A stretch of DNA of 64,000 nucleotides from Oceaniglobus trochenteri (GTDB taxonomy: Bacteria; Pseudomonadota; Alphaproteobacteria; Rhodobacterales; Rhodobacteraceae). Location: contig NZ_JACNMM010000005.1 in the NCBI RefSeq assembly GCF_020529025.1, forward strand, positions 1-64,000, written 5' to 3'. The first letter of the stretch is position 1. Every line of letters starts with the position of its first letter. The notes beneath the pieces were generated by a model. The model made no database searches. It was given only the letters and a program-made list of their open reading frames with translations, and had not been told where the DNA came from. Of the stretch, positions 45,049 through 58,421 are shown piece after piece. The position numbers and the translations under genes are program-made.

Positions 45049-46023
45049 ATGACCGAATATCCGAAAGATACCCTTACCCTGGTCGCCGATATCGGTGGCA
45101 CGAACACCCGGGTCGCGCTGGCCCGGAAAACCGCCATTCTGCCGGACACCGTGCGCCGGTTCCGCAACGCCGACCACGAAGGGCTGAGTTCGGTCCTGGG
45201 GCAATACCTGGATGAACAGGGCAATGTCGATTGTGCCGGGGCCTGCGTGGCTGTCGCGGGGCCGGTGCATGACGGCCAGGCCACGCTGACCAACCTTGAC
45301 TGGACCATCGACCGCGACACCCTGGCGCGGGCCACGAAGGCCGAGAAGGTTTCGATCCTGAACGACCTGCAGGCCCAGGGCCATGCCCTGCACAACCTAG
45401 AACCGGCGAACCTGCGCTGTGTCATCCCCGGATCGCCCGGCGGCGCCCATGCGGCCAAGCTGGTGATCGGGGTCGGCACCGGTTTCAACGCCGCACCGGT
45501 CTACAACACCGAAACCGGCCGCTATGTCCCCCCGGCCGAGGCGGGGCATACCAACCTTCCGATCCGCACCGACGAGGATCTGCGCCTGTCGCGTTTTGTC
45601 GAGGCCGACCACGGGTTTCCCGCCATCGAGGACGTGCTGTCGGGGCGTGGCCTGGCACGCGTCTATAGCTGGCTGTCACAAGAGGCGGGCACCCGGCGCG
45701 ATCTGCCCCCGGCCGACATCATGGAGGCGCTGGCCGCCGGCACCGATCCGCTGGCAAAGGAAACGGCGCGGGTCTTCACCCGGATGCTGGGCACGGTCAC
45801 GGGCAACCTGGCGCTGAATACCCTGCCCTTTGGCGGCATTTACCTGGTGGGCGGTGTCACCCGCGCCATCACCCCCTACCTTGCCGATTACGGCTTTGCC
45901 GCGGCCTTCCGCGACAAGGGGCGTTTTGCCGATTTCGTCGATCAGTTCGCGGTGTCAGTCGTCGAAGACGATTATGCCGCGCTGACCGGCTGTGCCAGCC
46001 ATCTTGAGGAACTGCCCGGCTGA
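45049..46023 (+). CDS. glk: Glucokinase
   Basis: The 324-residue kinase phosphorylates the glucose released by AglA and BglA. It is the non-ROK bacterial Glk type: VADIGGTNTRVALARK (phosphate loop), VAVAGPVHDGQATLTNLDW, ILNDLQAQGHAL with the catalytic Asp, LVIGVGTGFNAAPV and GGIYLVGGVTRAI. It follows bglA by 14 bases. Its stop forms half of a hairpin with the convergent gene's stop. Glucose-6-phosphate then feeds either Pgm/glycogen or, via zwf elsewhere, the Edd/Eda route. Confidence 0.94.
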   Translation: MTEYPKDTLTLVADIGGTNTRVALARKTAILPDTVRRFRNADHEGLSSVLGQYLDEQGNVDCAGACVAVAGPVHDGQATLTNLDWTIDRDTLARATKAEKVSILNDLQAQGHALHNLEPANLRCVIPGSPGGAHAAKLVIGVGTGFNAAPVYNTETGRYVPPAEAGHTNLPIRTDEDLRLSRFVEADHGFPAIEDVLSGRGLARVYSWLSQEAGTRRDLPPADIMEALAAGTDPLAKETARVFTRMLGTVTGNLALNTLPFGGIYLVGGVTRAITPYLADYGFAAAFRDKGRFADFVDQFAVSVVEDDYAALTGCASHLEELPG

Positions 46024-46039
46024 CCGGGCAACCCGGTCA
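46021..46039. terminator. Symmetric hairpin containing both convergent stop codons
   Basis: TGACCGGG-CAA-CCCGGTCA is a perfect 19-base inverted repeat. Its left end is the TGA of glk and its right end, read on the other strand, is the TGA of the glutamate-synthase-like gene. It is probably a compact bidirectional terminator or 3' stabiliser. There are no long T-tracts. Confidence 0.65.
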
Positions 46040-47656
46040 GACATAGGCTCCCTGCGGCGCGAAACTTTCGGCGCGGGCGCGGTTCCAACGCTCAAGGTAG
46101 CCGCCGCCGCAGTCTTCGCCGCGCAGAAGAAAGCCCAAGGGCTTGTAGGGAAACACGGTTTCGCCGGTCACCATCTCGCCCGCCGCGTCGCGCTGAAGGA
46201 AGTGGTGCGGCAGGAAGGCGCGCGGGTCGGACAGCCCGGCGGCACCGGCCATTTCCGCCAGTGCCTTCATGGTGTTGCGATGAAACAGCGCGACCCGATT
46301 GGATTTGTCCGACACCACCAGCGCGCGCTGGCGCAGCGGGTCCTGGGTGGCCACGCCCACCGGGCAATGGTTGGTGTGGCAGGCCTGCGCCTGGATGCAG
46401 CCGATCGAGAACATGAAGCCACGCGCCGAATTGGCCCAGTCGGCCCCCAGTGCAAAGGCATGGGCGATGTCGAAGGCGTGAATCAGCTTGCCCGATGCGC
46501 CCAGCTTGATGTCATCGCGCAGGCCAGCACCGCGCAGGGTGTTGTGAACAAAGGTCAGCCCCTCGGTCAGTGGCATGCCGATATGGTTGGCGAATTCCAG
46601 CGGCGCGGCGCCCGTGCCGCCCTCCTTGCCATCCACGACGATGAAATCGGGGCGGATGCCGGTTTCGATCATCGCCTTGACGATGCACATGAATTCGCGC
46701 CGATGCCCGACGCACAGCTTGAAGCCCACGGGTTTGCCCTTGGACAGGTCGCGCAGTTTCTGAATGAAGTGGCACAGCTCAAGCGGGGTGGTGAAGGCCG
46801 AATGCCCCGCAGGCGAAATGCAATCCTTGCCCACCGGCACATGGCGCGCTGCGGCAATCTCGGGCGAAACCTTTGATCCGGGCAGCATCCCGCCATGGCC
46901 GGGTTTCGCGCCCTGCGACAGCTTGATCTCGATCATCTTCACCTGGTCGCTGGCCGCGCCCTCGGCGAATTTCTCGGGGTTGAAGGTGCCGTCGTCGTGG
47001 CGACAGCCGAAATAGCCCGATCCGATCTCCCAGATCAGGTCACCGCCGCCTTCGCGGTGATAACGTGAAATCCCACCCTCGCCGGTGTCATGGGCGAAAC
47101 CGCCGGCCTTGGCCCCCTTGTTCAGCGCCGAGATCGCATTGGCCGACAGCGCGCCAAAGGACATGGCCGAGATGTTGTAAAGCGACGCCTCGTAGGGCTG
47201 GCGGCATTCCGGCCCGCCGATGGTAACGCGGATGTCGGGGTCTTCGATATGGCAGGGATTGACCGAATGGGTCAGCCACTTGTAGCCGGGTTCATAGACC
47301 TTCTGCTTGGTGCCGAAGGGGCGCGCGGCCTCTTCGCCCTTGGCGCGCTGATAGACGATGCTGCGCTCTTCGCGCGAAAACGGCTCTTCCTCGTTGTCGC
47401 CCTCGATCAGGTACTGGCGGATCTCGGGGCGGATCTTCTCGAAGAAATAGCGGATCTGCCCCAGCACAGGATAGTTGCGCAGAACCGAGTGATGGGTCTG
47501 GAACAGGTCGTGAATGCCCAGAAGGGTGCCGGCGCCGAAGATCACGACGCCGATCCACCCCCAGGGCGTGTGGTAAAGCCAGAGCAAGGACAACAGGAAG
47601 AGAAGAATCGCCGCCGCGAAAGTGGTGAATCGGATCAATTCGCTCAGTCTATGCAT
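46037..47656 (-). CDS. FMN-binding glutamate synthase-family protein, membrane-anchored
   Basis: The 539-residue protein has two N-terminal hydrophobic segments (ILLFLLSLLWLYHTPWGWIGVVIFGAG region, about 15-48) and then the GltB-type synthase domain. It shows FMN/substrate motifs NISAMSFGALSANAISALNKGA, GEGGISRYHREGGGD, VDGKEGGTGAAPLEFANHIG and a three-Cys cluster CIQAQACHTNHCPVGVA like the [3Fe-4S] site of glutamate synthase. The glutaminase and C-terminal GXGXG domains are absent, so it is not a full GltB. Its real reaction is unknown. It begins 24 bases after pgm on the same strand and may be the last gene of the glycogen operon. Confidence 0.85.
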   Translation of the reverse strand: MHRLSELIRFTTFAAAILLFLLSLLWLYHTPWGWIGVVIFGAGTLLGIHDLFQTHHSVLRNYPVLGQIRYFFEKIRPEIRQYLIEGDNEEEPFSREERSIVYQRAKGEEAARPFGTKQKVYEPGYKWLTHSVNPCHIEDPDIRVTIGGPECRQPYEASLYNISAMSFGALSANAISALNKGAKAGGFAHDTGEGGISRYHREGGGDLIWEIGSGYFGCRHDDGTFNPEKFAEGAASDQVKMIEIKLSQGAKPGHGGMLPGSKVSPEIAAARHVPVGKDCISPAGHSAFTTPLELCHFIQKLRDLSKGKPVGFKLCVGHRREFMCIVKAMIETGIRPDFIVVDGKEGGTGAAPLEFANHIGMPLTEGLTFVHNTLRGAGLRDDIKLGASGKLIHAFDIAHAFALGADWANSARGFMFSIGCIQAQACHTNHCPVGVATQDPLRQRALVVSDKSNRVALFHRNTMKALAEMAGAAGLSDPRAFLPHHFLQRDAAGEMVTGETVFPYKPLGFLLRGEDCGGGYLERWNRARAESFAPQGAYV

Positions 47657-47680
47657 GTCTGCTCCATGGGCCGTTTCGTG

Positions 47681-51185
<3,505 letters not shown>

Positions 51186-51189
<4 letters not shown>

Positions 51190-53273
51190 GCCGCCTGCTC
51201 CAGCACCAGAACCAGCACGCTGTGGGCGGCACAGTCGATCTGCCCCGCCTCGGGCCGGGCGGGCGACGCGGGGCGGGCCGTGTCGATTTCGCACCGCCAG
51301 GCGCGCCCCTGCGCCGCTTCGGGCAGCGTGACCGAAACCGCATCGCCCGAGTTGAAGACGGCAAAGATCGCCGTTTCCGTGGCGCCATAGAAGGGCGTCC
51401 CCGAGGCGGTGCGCAATTCGGTGCAGATGCAGTTCAGCGCCGGGTCCTGCCATTGTTCATCGGAAATCGGCGCGCCATCGGGCATCCGCCAGAACACGTC
51501 GGCCTTGCCGTCGATGGCCCGTTCGTGGGCATGCAGGAACAGCTTCTGGCGCAGGATCGGATGATCGCGGCGCAGGGCGATCATCCGCCGCGTGAAGGCG
51601 TGGAAATCGCTGTCGGCCTTCGACCAGTCGATCCAGCTTATGGCGTTGTCCTGGCAATAGGCGTTGTTGTTGCCGCCCTGGGAATGGCCCACCTCGTCGC
51701 CCGCCAGGATCATCGGGGTGCCCTGCGACAGCAGCAGCGTCGCCATCAGGTTGCGCCGACGCTGCGCGCGGGCCGACAGGACGGCGGGTTTCTGGGTTTC
51801 GCCCTCGACCCCCATGTTGTCCGAGAAATTCTCGCCGTGGCCGTCCTGCCCGTCTTCGCCGTTCGCCATGTTGTGCTTTTCGTTGTAGGACACCACGTCG
51901 TTCAGGGTGAACCCGTCATGGGCCGTCAGGAGGTTCACCGAACTGGTGGCCGGGCGCCCGGAATGATCGAACTGCAGGGCCGAACCGGTCAGGCGGTCGG
52001 CCAGCGCGGGCGCCATGCCCTGGTCCATCCGCCAGAACCGGCGCACGGAATCGCGGTACTTGTCGTTCCACTCCATGAAAGGCGGCGGGAAGGCCCCCAG
52101 TTGATAGCCGCCGGGCCCGATATCCCATGGCTCGGCGATCAGTTTTGTGCCGGTCAGGACCGGGTCTTGCCGGATCGCATCGAAGAAGGCCGCCCCCCGG
52201 TCGAACCCGGTATCGGTGCGCCCCAAGGTCGAACAGAGATCGAAGCGGAAGCCGTCGACATGCATCACCTCGACCCAGTAGCGCAGGGAATCCATCACCA
52301 TGCGCAGCACCATGGGGTGATCGACGTTCAGGGTGTTTCCGGTGCCGGTGTCGTTGATATAGTGGCGCGGACTATCGGCCAGGCGGTAATAGCTGGCGTT
52401 GTCGAGACCGCGAAAGGCCAGGGTCGGGCCCAGCTCGCTCCCCTCGCCGGTGTGGTTATAGACCACGTCCATGATCACCTCGATCCCGGCGGAATGGAAC
52501 CGCGCGACCATCTGCTGAAACTCGGCGATCTGGCCGCGATGCAGATAGCGCGGCTCGGGCGCGAAGAAGCCCAGGGTCTGGTAGCCCCAGTAATTGGTGA
52601 GGTTCTTTTCCACCAGGAAACGGTCGTTCAGAAAGGCCTGGGCAGGCAGCAATTCGATCGCGGTGATGCCAAGGTCGGTGAGGTAATCCAGCATCGGATC
52701 GCTGGCCATGCCAAGGAAGGTGCCGGGCAGATCGACCGAGGGATGCAGTGCCGTCAGCCCCTTCACATGCGCCTCGTAGATCACGGAATTCTGGATCGGC
52801 GTTTGCGGCGCCTTGTCCCGCCCCCAGGAAAAAGCCGGGTCTTCGACCACGCAGCGGGGCATGTGCGGCGCGCTGTCCCGTTTGTCGAAGCTGAGGTCGC
52901 CATTGGGCGCGCCCAGCGTATAGCCCATGAGGGAATCGTGCCAGTCGGGGTGGCCGGTCAGGCGCTTGGCATAGGGGTCGATCAACAGTTTGTTGGCGTT
53001 GAACCGGTGGCCTTCCTCGGGGGCATAGCGGCCATGGGCGCGCAGGCCGTATTTCTGACCGGGGCGCATCCCCGAGACATAGCCGTGCCAGACGTCGCCA
53101 TCGCGTTCGGGCAGGTCCAGGCGGGCGACCTCGTGCTTGCCGTCCTCGGAGAAGAGGCACAGAACCATGCGTGTCGCATGTTCGGAAAAGACGGCGAAAT
53201 TCACGCCATCGCCATCGAAGGTCGCACCAAGGGGCGCGGCGCGTCCGGCTGTCATCACGAAGGGGCTTGTCAT
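51186..53273 (-). CDS. glgX: Glycogen debranching enzyme GlgX
   Basis: The 695-residue isoamylase-type enzyme (GH13, CBM48 N-terminal domain) cleaves alpha-1,6 branches of limit dextrins. Motifs: VIYEAHVKGLT, MDVVYNHTGEGSELG, the nucleophile Asp in MHVDGFRFDLCSTLG, the Glu in KLIAEPWDIGPGGYQLG, and LTAHDGFTLNDVVSYN. The start at 53273 overlaps glgA's stop by four bases; open frame to 53399 was rejected. Tight overlaps on both sides suggest coupled translation within the glycogen operon. Confidence 0.95.
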
Positions 53274-54697
53274 GGGGTGGCTGTCACTGTCCGGTAAAGC
53301 GCGGCGTAATCCGCCGCCGAGGTTTCCCAGCCCACGGGATGGGCCATGGCATTGCGTTGGATGCGGTTCCATGTTTCGGGCTGGGCGTAAAGGGCGCAAA
53401 GCTGGTCAAGCGCAGCCGACAGCGCCTGTGCGGTCACGGGGGCAAACTGAATGCCCGTTGCCACACCCGCGCGCAGGGCCGCGTCATTGGCCGGGATCAC
53501 CGTATCGGCCAGCCCGCCGGTCAGCGCCACCAGCGGCACGGTGCCATAGCGCAGCCCGTAAAGCTGGGTCAGCCCGCAGGGTTCGAACCGCGATGGCACG
53601 AGGATCGCATCGCCGCCCGCCATCATCCGATGGCTTAGCGCCTCGTCATAGCCGATGCGCACGGCAAGGTTGTCGTAGTGATTGGCCAGATCGCTGAAGG
53701 CGCGTTCCAGCCCCTTGTCACCACTGCCCAGAAGTGCCAGCCGCCCGCCCCGCGCCAGGAAACCGGGCAAGGCGTCGATCAGCAGGTCCAGCCCCTTCTG
53801 TTCGCTGAGGCGCGAAATCAGAACGGCAAGCGGCCCGTCGCCTTCGGGAAGGCCGAATTCGTCCAGAAGGCGCGCCTTGTTTTCCGCCTTGCCCTCAAGC
53901 GATCGGTAGGGCGCGATTTCGGGATCGGTGGCCGGGTTCCAGACCTCAAGGTCGATGCCGTTCAGGATGCCGGAAAGATCGCCCGCCCGCGCCCGCAACA
54001 CGCCATCCAGCCCCATGCCGAAATCGGGGGTCAGCAGTTCGCGCGCATAGGTCGGGCTGACCGTGGTCAGCTTGTCGGCATAGACAAGCCCGGCCTTCAA
54101 CGCCGAAATCTGCCCCCAGAACTCCAGCCCCTCGGGGGTGAACATCCAGTGCGCCAGGCGCAATCCATCCAGCTTGGCGGCAGGTGCCAGGCCATGGAAG
54201 GCGACGTTGTGAATGGTCAGGATCGACTGCACATCGTGGATGCCAAGGCCGCGCAGATAGGCCGGCGCCAGACCCGCCTGCCAATCGTGACAGTGCAGGA
54301 TCCGCGGACGCCAGCCCTCCGCCCCCTCGCGGGCGATGCGGGCGGCCATCCACGACAGGGCGGCGAAACGTTCGGGGTTGTCGCTCCAATCCTGGCCGGC
54401 GGCGTTCAGATAGATCGAACCGGGGCGATCATAAAGGTGGGGGGCGCGCAGGATCAGCAGGTCAAGCGTACCGGCCCTGGCCTCCACCACCTCGCCCCGG
54501 CCACCGAACAGATCATCCTCGGCCAGAACCACCTTGCCGAGGTCGGCCCTTGCCAGAACGGAAGGATAGCCGGGGATCAGGCTGCGCATCGCCACGCCCT
54601 GCCCGGCCATCGCGCCCGGCAGCGCGCCGACCACATCGGCCAACCCGCCGGTCTTCACCAGCGGGGCGCATTCCGACGCAACCGACAACACCTGCAT
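53270..54697 (-). CDS. glgA: Glycogen synthase
   Basis: The 475-residue GT5 enzyme elongates glycogen from ADP-glucose. The N-terminal KTGGLADVVGALPGAM loop binds ADP-glucose, and the C-terminal PSRFEPCGLTQLYGLRYGTVPLV carries the catalytic Glu. HDWQAGLAP and LISRLSEQKGLDLL are also typical. Two adjacent ATGs (54700 and 54697) could be the start, giving a four-base or one-base overlap with the glgC stop. Length fits the family either way. Confidence 0.96.
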   Translation of the reverse strand: MQVLSVASECAPLVKTGGLADVVGALPGAMAGQGVAMRSLIPGYPSVLARADLGKVVLAEDDLFGGRGEVVEARAGTLDLLILRAPHLYDRPGSIYLNAAGQDWSDNPERFAALSWMAARIAREGAEGWRPRILHCHDWQAGLAPAYLRGLGIHDVQSILTIHNVAFHGLAPAAKLDGLRLAHWMFTPEGLEFWGQISALKAGLVYADKLTTVSPTYARELLTPDFGMGLDGVLRARAGDLSGILNGIDLEVWNPATDPEIAPYRSLEGKAENKARLLDEFGLPEGDGPLAVLISRLSEQKGLDLLIDALPGFLARGGRLALLGSGDKGLERAFSDLANHYDNLAVRIGYDEALSHRMMAGGDAILVPSRFEPCGLTQLYGLRYGTVPLVALTGGLADTVIPANDAALRAGVATGIQFAPVTAQALSAALDQLCALYAQPETWNRIQRNAMAHPVGWETSAADYAALYRTVTATP

Positions 54698-55962
54698 CAT
54701 TTCGAGGCGGCCCGCGCGTTCAGCATGTCCTGCGTGATCAGCGTCACGCCGCCCTCGGAAACGCGGAACCACTTGTTGTCCTCGTCCGGGTCGATCCCCA
54801 CGTGCAGCCCCTCGGGAATCTGCACGCCCCGGTCGATCACCACCTTGCGCAGCTTGGCGTTCCGCCCGATCGTCACATAGGGCAGCACCACCGCCTGTTC
54901 GAGGCTGGAATAGGAATTCGTGTGCACCTGGGTGAACAGCAGGCTTTCCCGGATCTCGGTGCCGGAAATCACGCAGCCCCCCGCAACCAGAGATGAAATC
55001 GCCATGCCCCGCCGGTCGGGTGCGTCGTGAACGAACTTGGCCGGGGGCACGGACTCGGAATAGGTCCAGATCGGCCACTGCTTGTCCCACAGGTCAAGGT
55101 CGGGGGTGAAACCGGTCAGATCGATATTGGCCTTCCAGAAGGCGTCGATGGTGCCCACATCACGCCAATAGGCCGGGGCCGAGGCATCGTGTTTGACACA
55201 GCTGTTTTCAAACCGGTGCGCCATCGCCTTGCCGTTCTTCACGATCTCCGGAATGATGTCGCCGCCGAAGTCGTGGGATGAATTGCTGTCCTCGGCATCG
55301 CGGATCAGCAGTTCGCGCAGAAAGCTCCACCGGAAGACATAGATCCCCATCGAGGCCAGCGTGACCTTGGGATCATCGGGCGTGCCCGGCGGATCGGCGG
55401 GTTTTTCCAGAAAGCTGGTGATGCGGTCCTGCGCGTCGATATCCATGACGCCGAATGCGCTGGCCTCTTCCCGCGGGACGGTCAGGCAGCCGATGGTCAC
55501 GTCCGCGCCGGTATCGACGTGCTGTTGCAGCATCATCTCGTAATCCATCTTGTAGATGTGATCACCCGCAAGGATCAGGACATATTCGATGCCATAGCTG
55601 TCGATGATGTCGATGTTCTGGGTCACGGCATCGGCGGTGCCCAGATACCACTTGTTTTCCGATACCCGTTGCGAGGCGGGCAGGATATCAAGGTATTCGT
55701 TCCGCTCGGCCCGAAAGAACGACCAGCCGCGCTGACAATGGCGGATCAGCGAATGCGCCTTGTATTGCGTGGCGATGGCCATCTTCTTGATGCCGGAATT
55801 CAGGGCGTTGGACAGCGCGAAATCGATGATGCGCGTCTTGCCACCAAAGAAGACCGCCGGTTTCGCGCGGCTGTCGGTCAGTTCCTTCAGGCGGCTGCCC
55901 CGCCCCCCCGCCAGTACGAACGCCATGCTTCTGCTGGACAGTCTCGCGTTTGGTGTCGGCAT
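54697..55962 (-). CDS. glgC: Glucose-1-phosphate adenylyltransferase
   Basis: The 421-residue enzyme makes ADP-glucose, the rate-controlling step of glycogen synthesis. Motifs: [59 protein letters not shown] and the C-terminal beta-helix with [16 protein letters not shown]. The N-terminal Arg/Lys region is expected to bind the allosteric activator (in this group fructose-6-phosphate and pyruvate, from family knowledge). The start follows AGGGAGGG. The gene lies 131 bases past glgB, the largest gap in the operon, so an internal promoter is possible. Confidence 0.97.
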   Translation of the reverse strand: MPTPNARLSSRSMAFVLAGGRGSRLKELTDSRAKPAVFFGGKTRIIDFALSNALNSGIKKMAIATQYKAHSLIRHCQRGWSFFRAERNEYLDILPASQRVSENKWYLGTADAVTQNIDIIDSYGIEYVLILAGDHIYKMDYEMMLQQHVDTGADVTIGCLTVPREEASAFGVMDIDAQDRITSFLEKPADPPGTPDDPKVTLASMGIYVFRWSFLRELLIRDAEDSNSSHDFGGDIIPEIVKNGKAMAHRFENSCVKHDASAPAYWRDVGTIDAFWKANIDLTGFTPDLDLWDKQWPIWTYSESVPPAKFVHDAPDRRGMAISSLVAGGCVISGTEIRESLLFTQVHTNSYSSLEQAVVLPYVTIGRNAKLRKVVIDRGVQIPEGLHVGIDPDEDNKWFRVSEGGVTLITQDMLNARAASK

Positions 55963-56093
55963 CTTTTCCCTCCCTAACAGGACTCGTTGGTCCGTTTGCC
56001 TTCGGCGGATTGTCCGCCGTTTCTTGCGATGCACCCCTCGTGCATCGGTTGCGTACCGCCCTTGCCCGGGGGCGGCGCCAGATCGCGTCGGCC

Positions 56094-58349
56094 CTAAACC
56101 TTGACGAAGATCAGGGTCGAAAGCGGCGGCAGAACCACCCTGGCCGAGGCCGGTTGCCCCTGGTGGGCCACATCCTTGCCCTTGATGGCACCCATGTTGC
56201 CCCGGTTGTCCCCGCCATAAAGCGCGGCATCGGTGTTCAGAACCTCGCGCCATGTGCCGACCTGCGGCAGGCCGACATGGTAATCGGTACGCTCGACCGG
56301 GGTGAAGTTGCAGATCACCACGACCTCGGGATCGCCCGCCTTGCCACGCCTGATCCATGAAAGCACCGAATTCTCGGCATCGTTCACCTCGATCCATTGA
56401 AAGCCGGCGGGATCGCAATCTTTCACATGCAGCGCGGGTTGTGCGCGGTAAAGGGTGTTCAGGTCACGCACCAGCGCCTGAATGCCCCGGTGCGCCGGAT
56501 CGTCCAGAACGCCCCAGGTCAGCTCGGTGTCGTGGTTCCATTCGCCCGGCTGGGCAAATTCCTGGCCCATGAACAACAGCTTCTTGCCCGGATGCCCCCA
56601 CATGAAACCGTAGTAAGCGCGCAGGTTGGCGAATTTTTCCCAGGTGTTGCCGGGCATCTTGGCCAGCATCGACCCTTTGCCATGCACCACCTCGTCATGG
56701 GAAATCGGCAGGATGAAATTCTCGGAAAAGGCATAGTGGATGCCGAATGTCATCTGGTTGTGGTGGTGCCTGCGGTAAAGCGGGTCTTTCTCCATGAACG
56801 ACAGGGTGTCGTTCATCCAGCCCATGTTCCACTTGTACCCAAAGCCAAGCCCCCCGGCATCGACAGGCTGAGACACCCCGGGAAACGAGGTGCTTTCCTC
56901 GGCCACCGTCATGATGCCCGGCTGCTGGCCGTAGGCGATGGTGTTGGTGTTGCGCAGCATGGCGATGGCTTCGTAATTCTCGCGCCCGCCGTCCTTGTTG
57001 GGCACCCATTCACCCGGCTGGCGGCTGTAATCGCGGTACAGCATCGAGGCCACGGCATCCACGCGCAGCCCGTCGACGTGGTATTCCTCAAGCCAGTACA
57101 AGGCGTTGGAGACAAGGAAATTGGCCACCTCGGTGCGACCGTAGTTGTAGATGAGGGTGTTCCAGTCCTGATGAAACCCCTCGCGCGGGTCGGCGTGTTC
57201 GTAAAGTGGCGTGCCGTCGAAGCGGCCCAATCCGTGCGGGTCGGCCGGGAAATGCCCCGGCACCCAGTCAAGAATCACGCCGATGCCCTTTTCATGCGCC
57301 GCCTCGACCAGGTTGCGGAATTCATGGGGCGGGCCGTGGCGCACCGTGGGTGCGAAAAGGCCCACTGGCTGATACCCCCAGGACCCGTCGAAGGGATATT
57401 CGCTGATCGGCATCAGCTCGATATGGGTGAACCCCATGTCGGCCACATAATCGATCAGCTCTTTCGCGGCCTCGACGTAGGACAGCGGGCGGTTGTTGTC
57501 GTCGGCATGGCGGCGCCATGAGCTTAGGTGCACCTCGTAGACACTGATCGCGGCGTCGCGGGCATTGTGGGCCTGGCGGTTGTTCATCCACCGGGCATCC
57601 TGCCAGCCGTAACCACGAATGTCGCGCACCACGGATGCGTTTTCCGGCGGATGCTGGCTGCCAAAGCCCACCGGATCGGCCTTCAGCGGCTGCAGCGTGC
57701 CGTCGGGGCCGGTGATCTCGTACTTGTAGACTTCCTTGTCGCCGACGCCGGGGACGAAAATCTCCCACACGCCTGTCGCACCACGCCGGCGCATCAGGTG
57801 GCGCCGCCCGTCCCAGTGGTTGAAGCCGCCCACCAGGCTGACGCGCCGCGCGTTCGGCGCCCAGACGGCGAAATGCGTCCCCTCGGTGCCCTCGTGTTCC
57901 ATCACATGGGCGCCCAGAACGGTCCAGATGCGTTGATGGGTGCCCTCGCCCAGAAGGTATTCATCCATCTCGCCCATGACCGGGCCGAAGCGATAGGCGT
58001 CCTGCATCTCCCATTCGGTGCCAGACTTGTCGCGCCCCACCAGGGTATAGGGCTTGCCCCCCGGCACCTTGCCGGAGAACACGTTCAGATCGTCGAAAAC
58101 CCGGTCCAGCGGATAATCCTTGCCCCCGATCCGCGCCGCCATGGAAACCGCGCCGTGATCGACGGTGGTCACCCAGGTGGCGCGCCCGCGCTTCTGGGAG
58201 CCCAGAACGGCAAAGGGGTCGTCATGGCGCCCGTCATGTAGGTCCTGCGCCATGTCGCGCCCTATGCCATGGGCCGGCGCCTTCTTTTCAAGCGGCGCCT
58301 TGGCGGCAGGTCTGGCGGGGGTCTTGGCCTTGGGTTTTGGTGTTTTCAT
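56094..58349 (-). CDS. glgB: 1,4-alpha-glucan branching enzyme
   Basis: The 751-residue enzyme introduces alpha-1,6 branches. It starts with a basic, Lys/Pro/Ala-rich tail ([20 protein letters not shown]), then N1 and CBM48 domains, then the GH13 barrel: [22 protein letters not shown], the nucleophile Asp in [17 protein letters not shown], the Glu in [14 protein letters not shown] and [14 protein letters not shown]. Length is typical of GlgB with both N-terminal modules. It lies 72 bases downstream of glgP. The basic tail is an unusual addition that may contact nucleic acid or glycogen, but this is guesswork. Confidence 0.96.
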   Translation of the reverse strand: MKTPKPKAKTPARPAAKAPLEKKAPAHGIGRDMAQDLHDGRHDDPFAVLGSQKRGRATWVTTVDHGAVSMAARIGGKDYPLDRVFDDLNVFSGKVPGGKPYTLVGRDKSGTEWEMQDAYRFGPVMGEMDEYLLGEGTHQRIWTVLGAHVMEHEGTEGTHFAVWAPNARRVSLVGGFNHWDGRRHLMRRRGATGVWEIFVPGVGDKEVYKYEITGPDGTLQPLKADPVGFGSQHPPENASVVRDIRGYGWQDARWMNNRQAHNARDAAISVYEVHLSSWRRHADDNNRPLSYVEAAKELIDYVADMGFTHIELMPISEYPFDGSWGYQPVGLFAPTVRHGPPHEFRNLVEAAHEKGIGVILDWVPGHFPADPHGLGRFDGTPLYEHADPREGFHQDWNTLIYNYGRTEVANFLVSNALYWLEEYHVDGLRVDAVASMLYRDYSRQPGEWVPNKDGGRENYEAIAMLRNTNTIAYGQQPGIMTVAEESTSFPGVSQPVDAGGLGFGYKWNMGWMNDTLSFMEKDPLYRRHHHNQMTFGIHYAFSENFILPISHDEVVHGKGSMLAKMPGNTWEKFANLRAYYGFMWGHPGKKLLFMGQEFAQPGEWNHDTELTWGVLDDPAHRGIQALVRDLNTLYRAQPALHVKDCDPAGFQWIEVNDAENSVLSWIRRGKAGDPEVVVICNFTPVERTDYHVGLPQVGTWREVLNTDAALYGGDNRGNMGAIKGKDVAHQGQPASARVVLPPLSTLIFVKV

Positions 58350-58421
58350 GTCTCACACGGTAAGTCATTTCACAAACCGAACAACCCTTCGCAGCGCCGT
58401 CCGTTCCCCCGGGCCGGGGAT

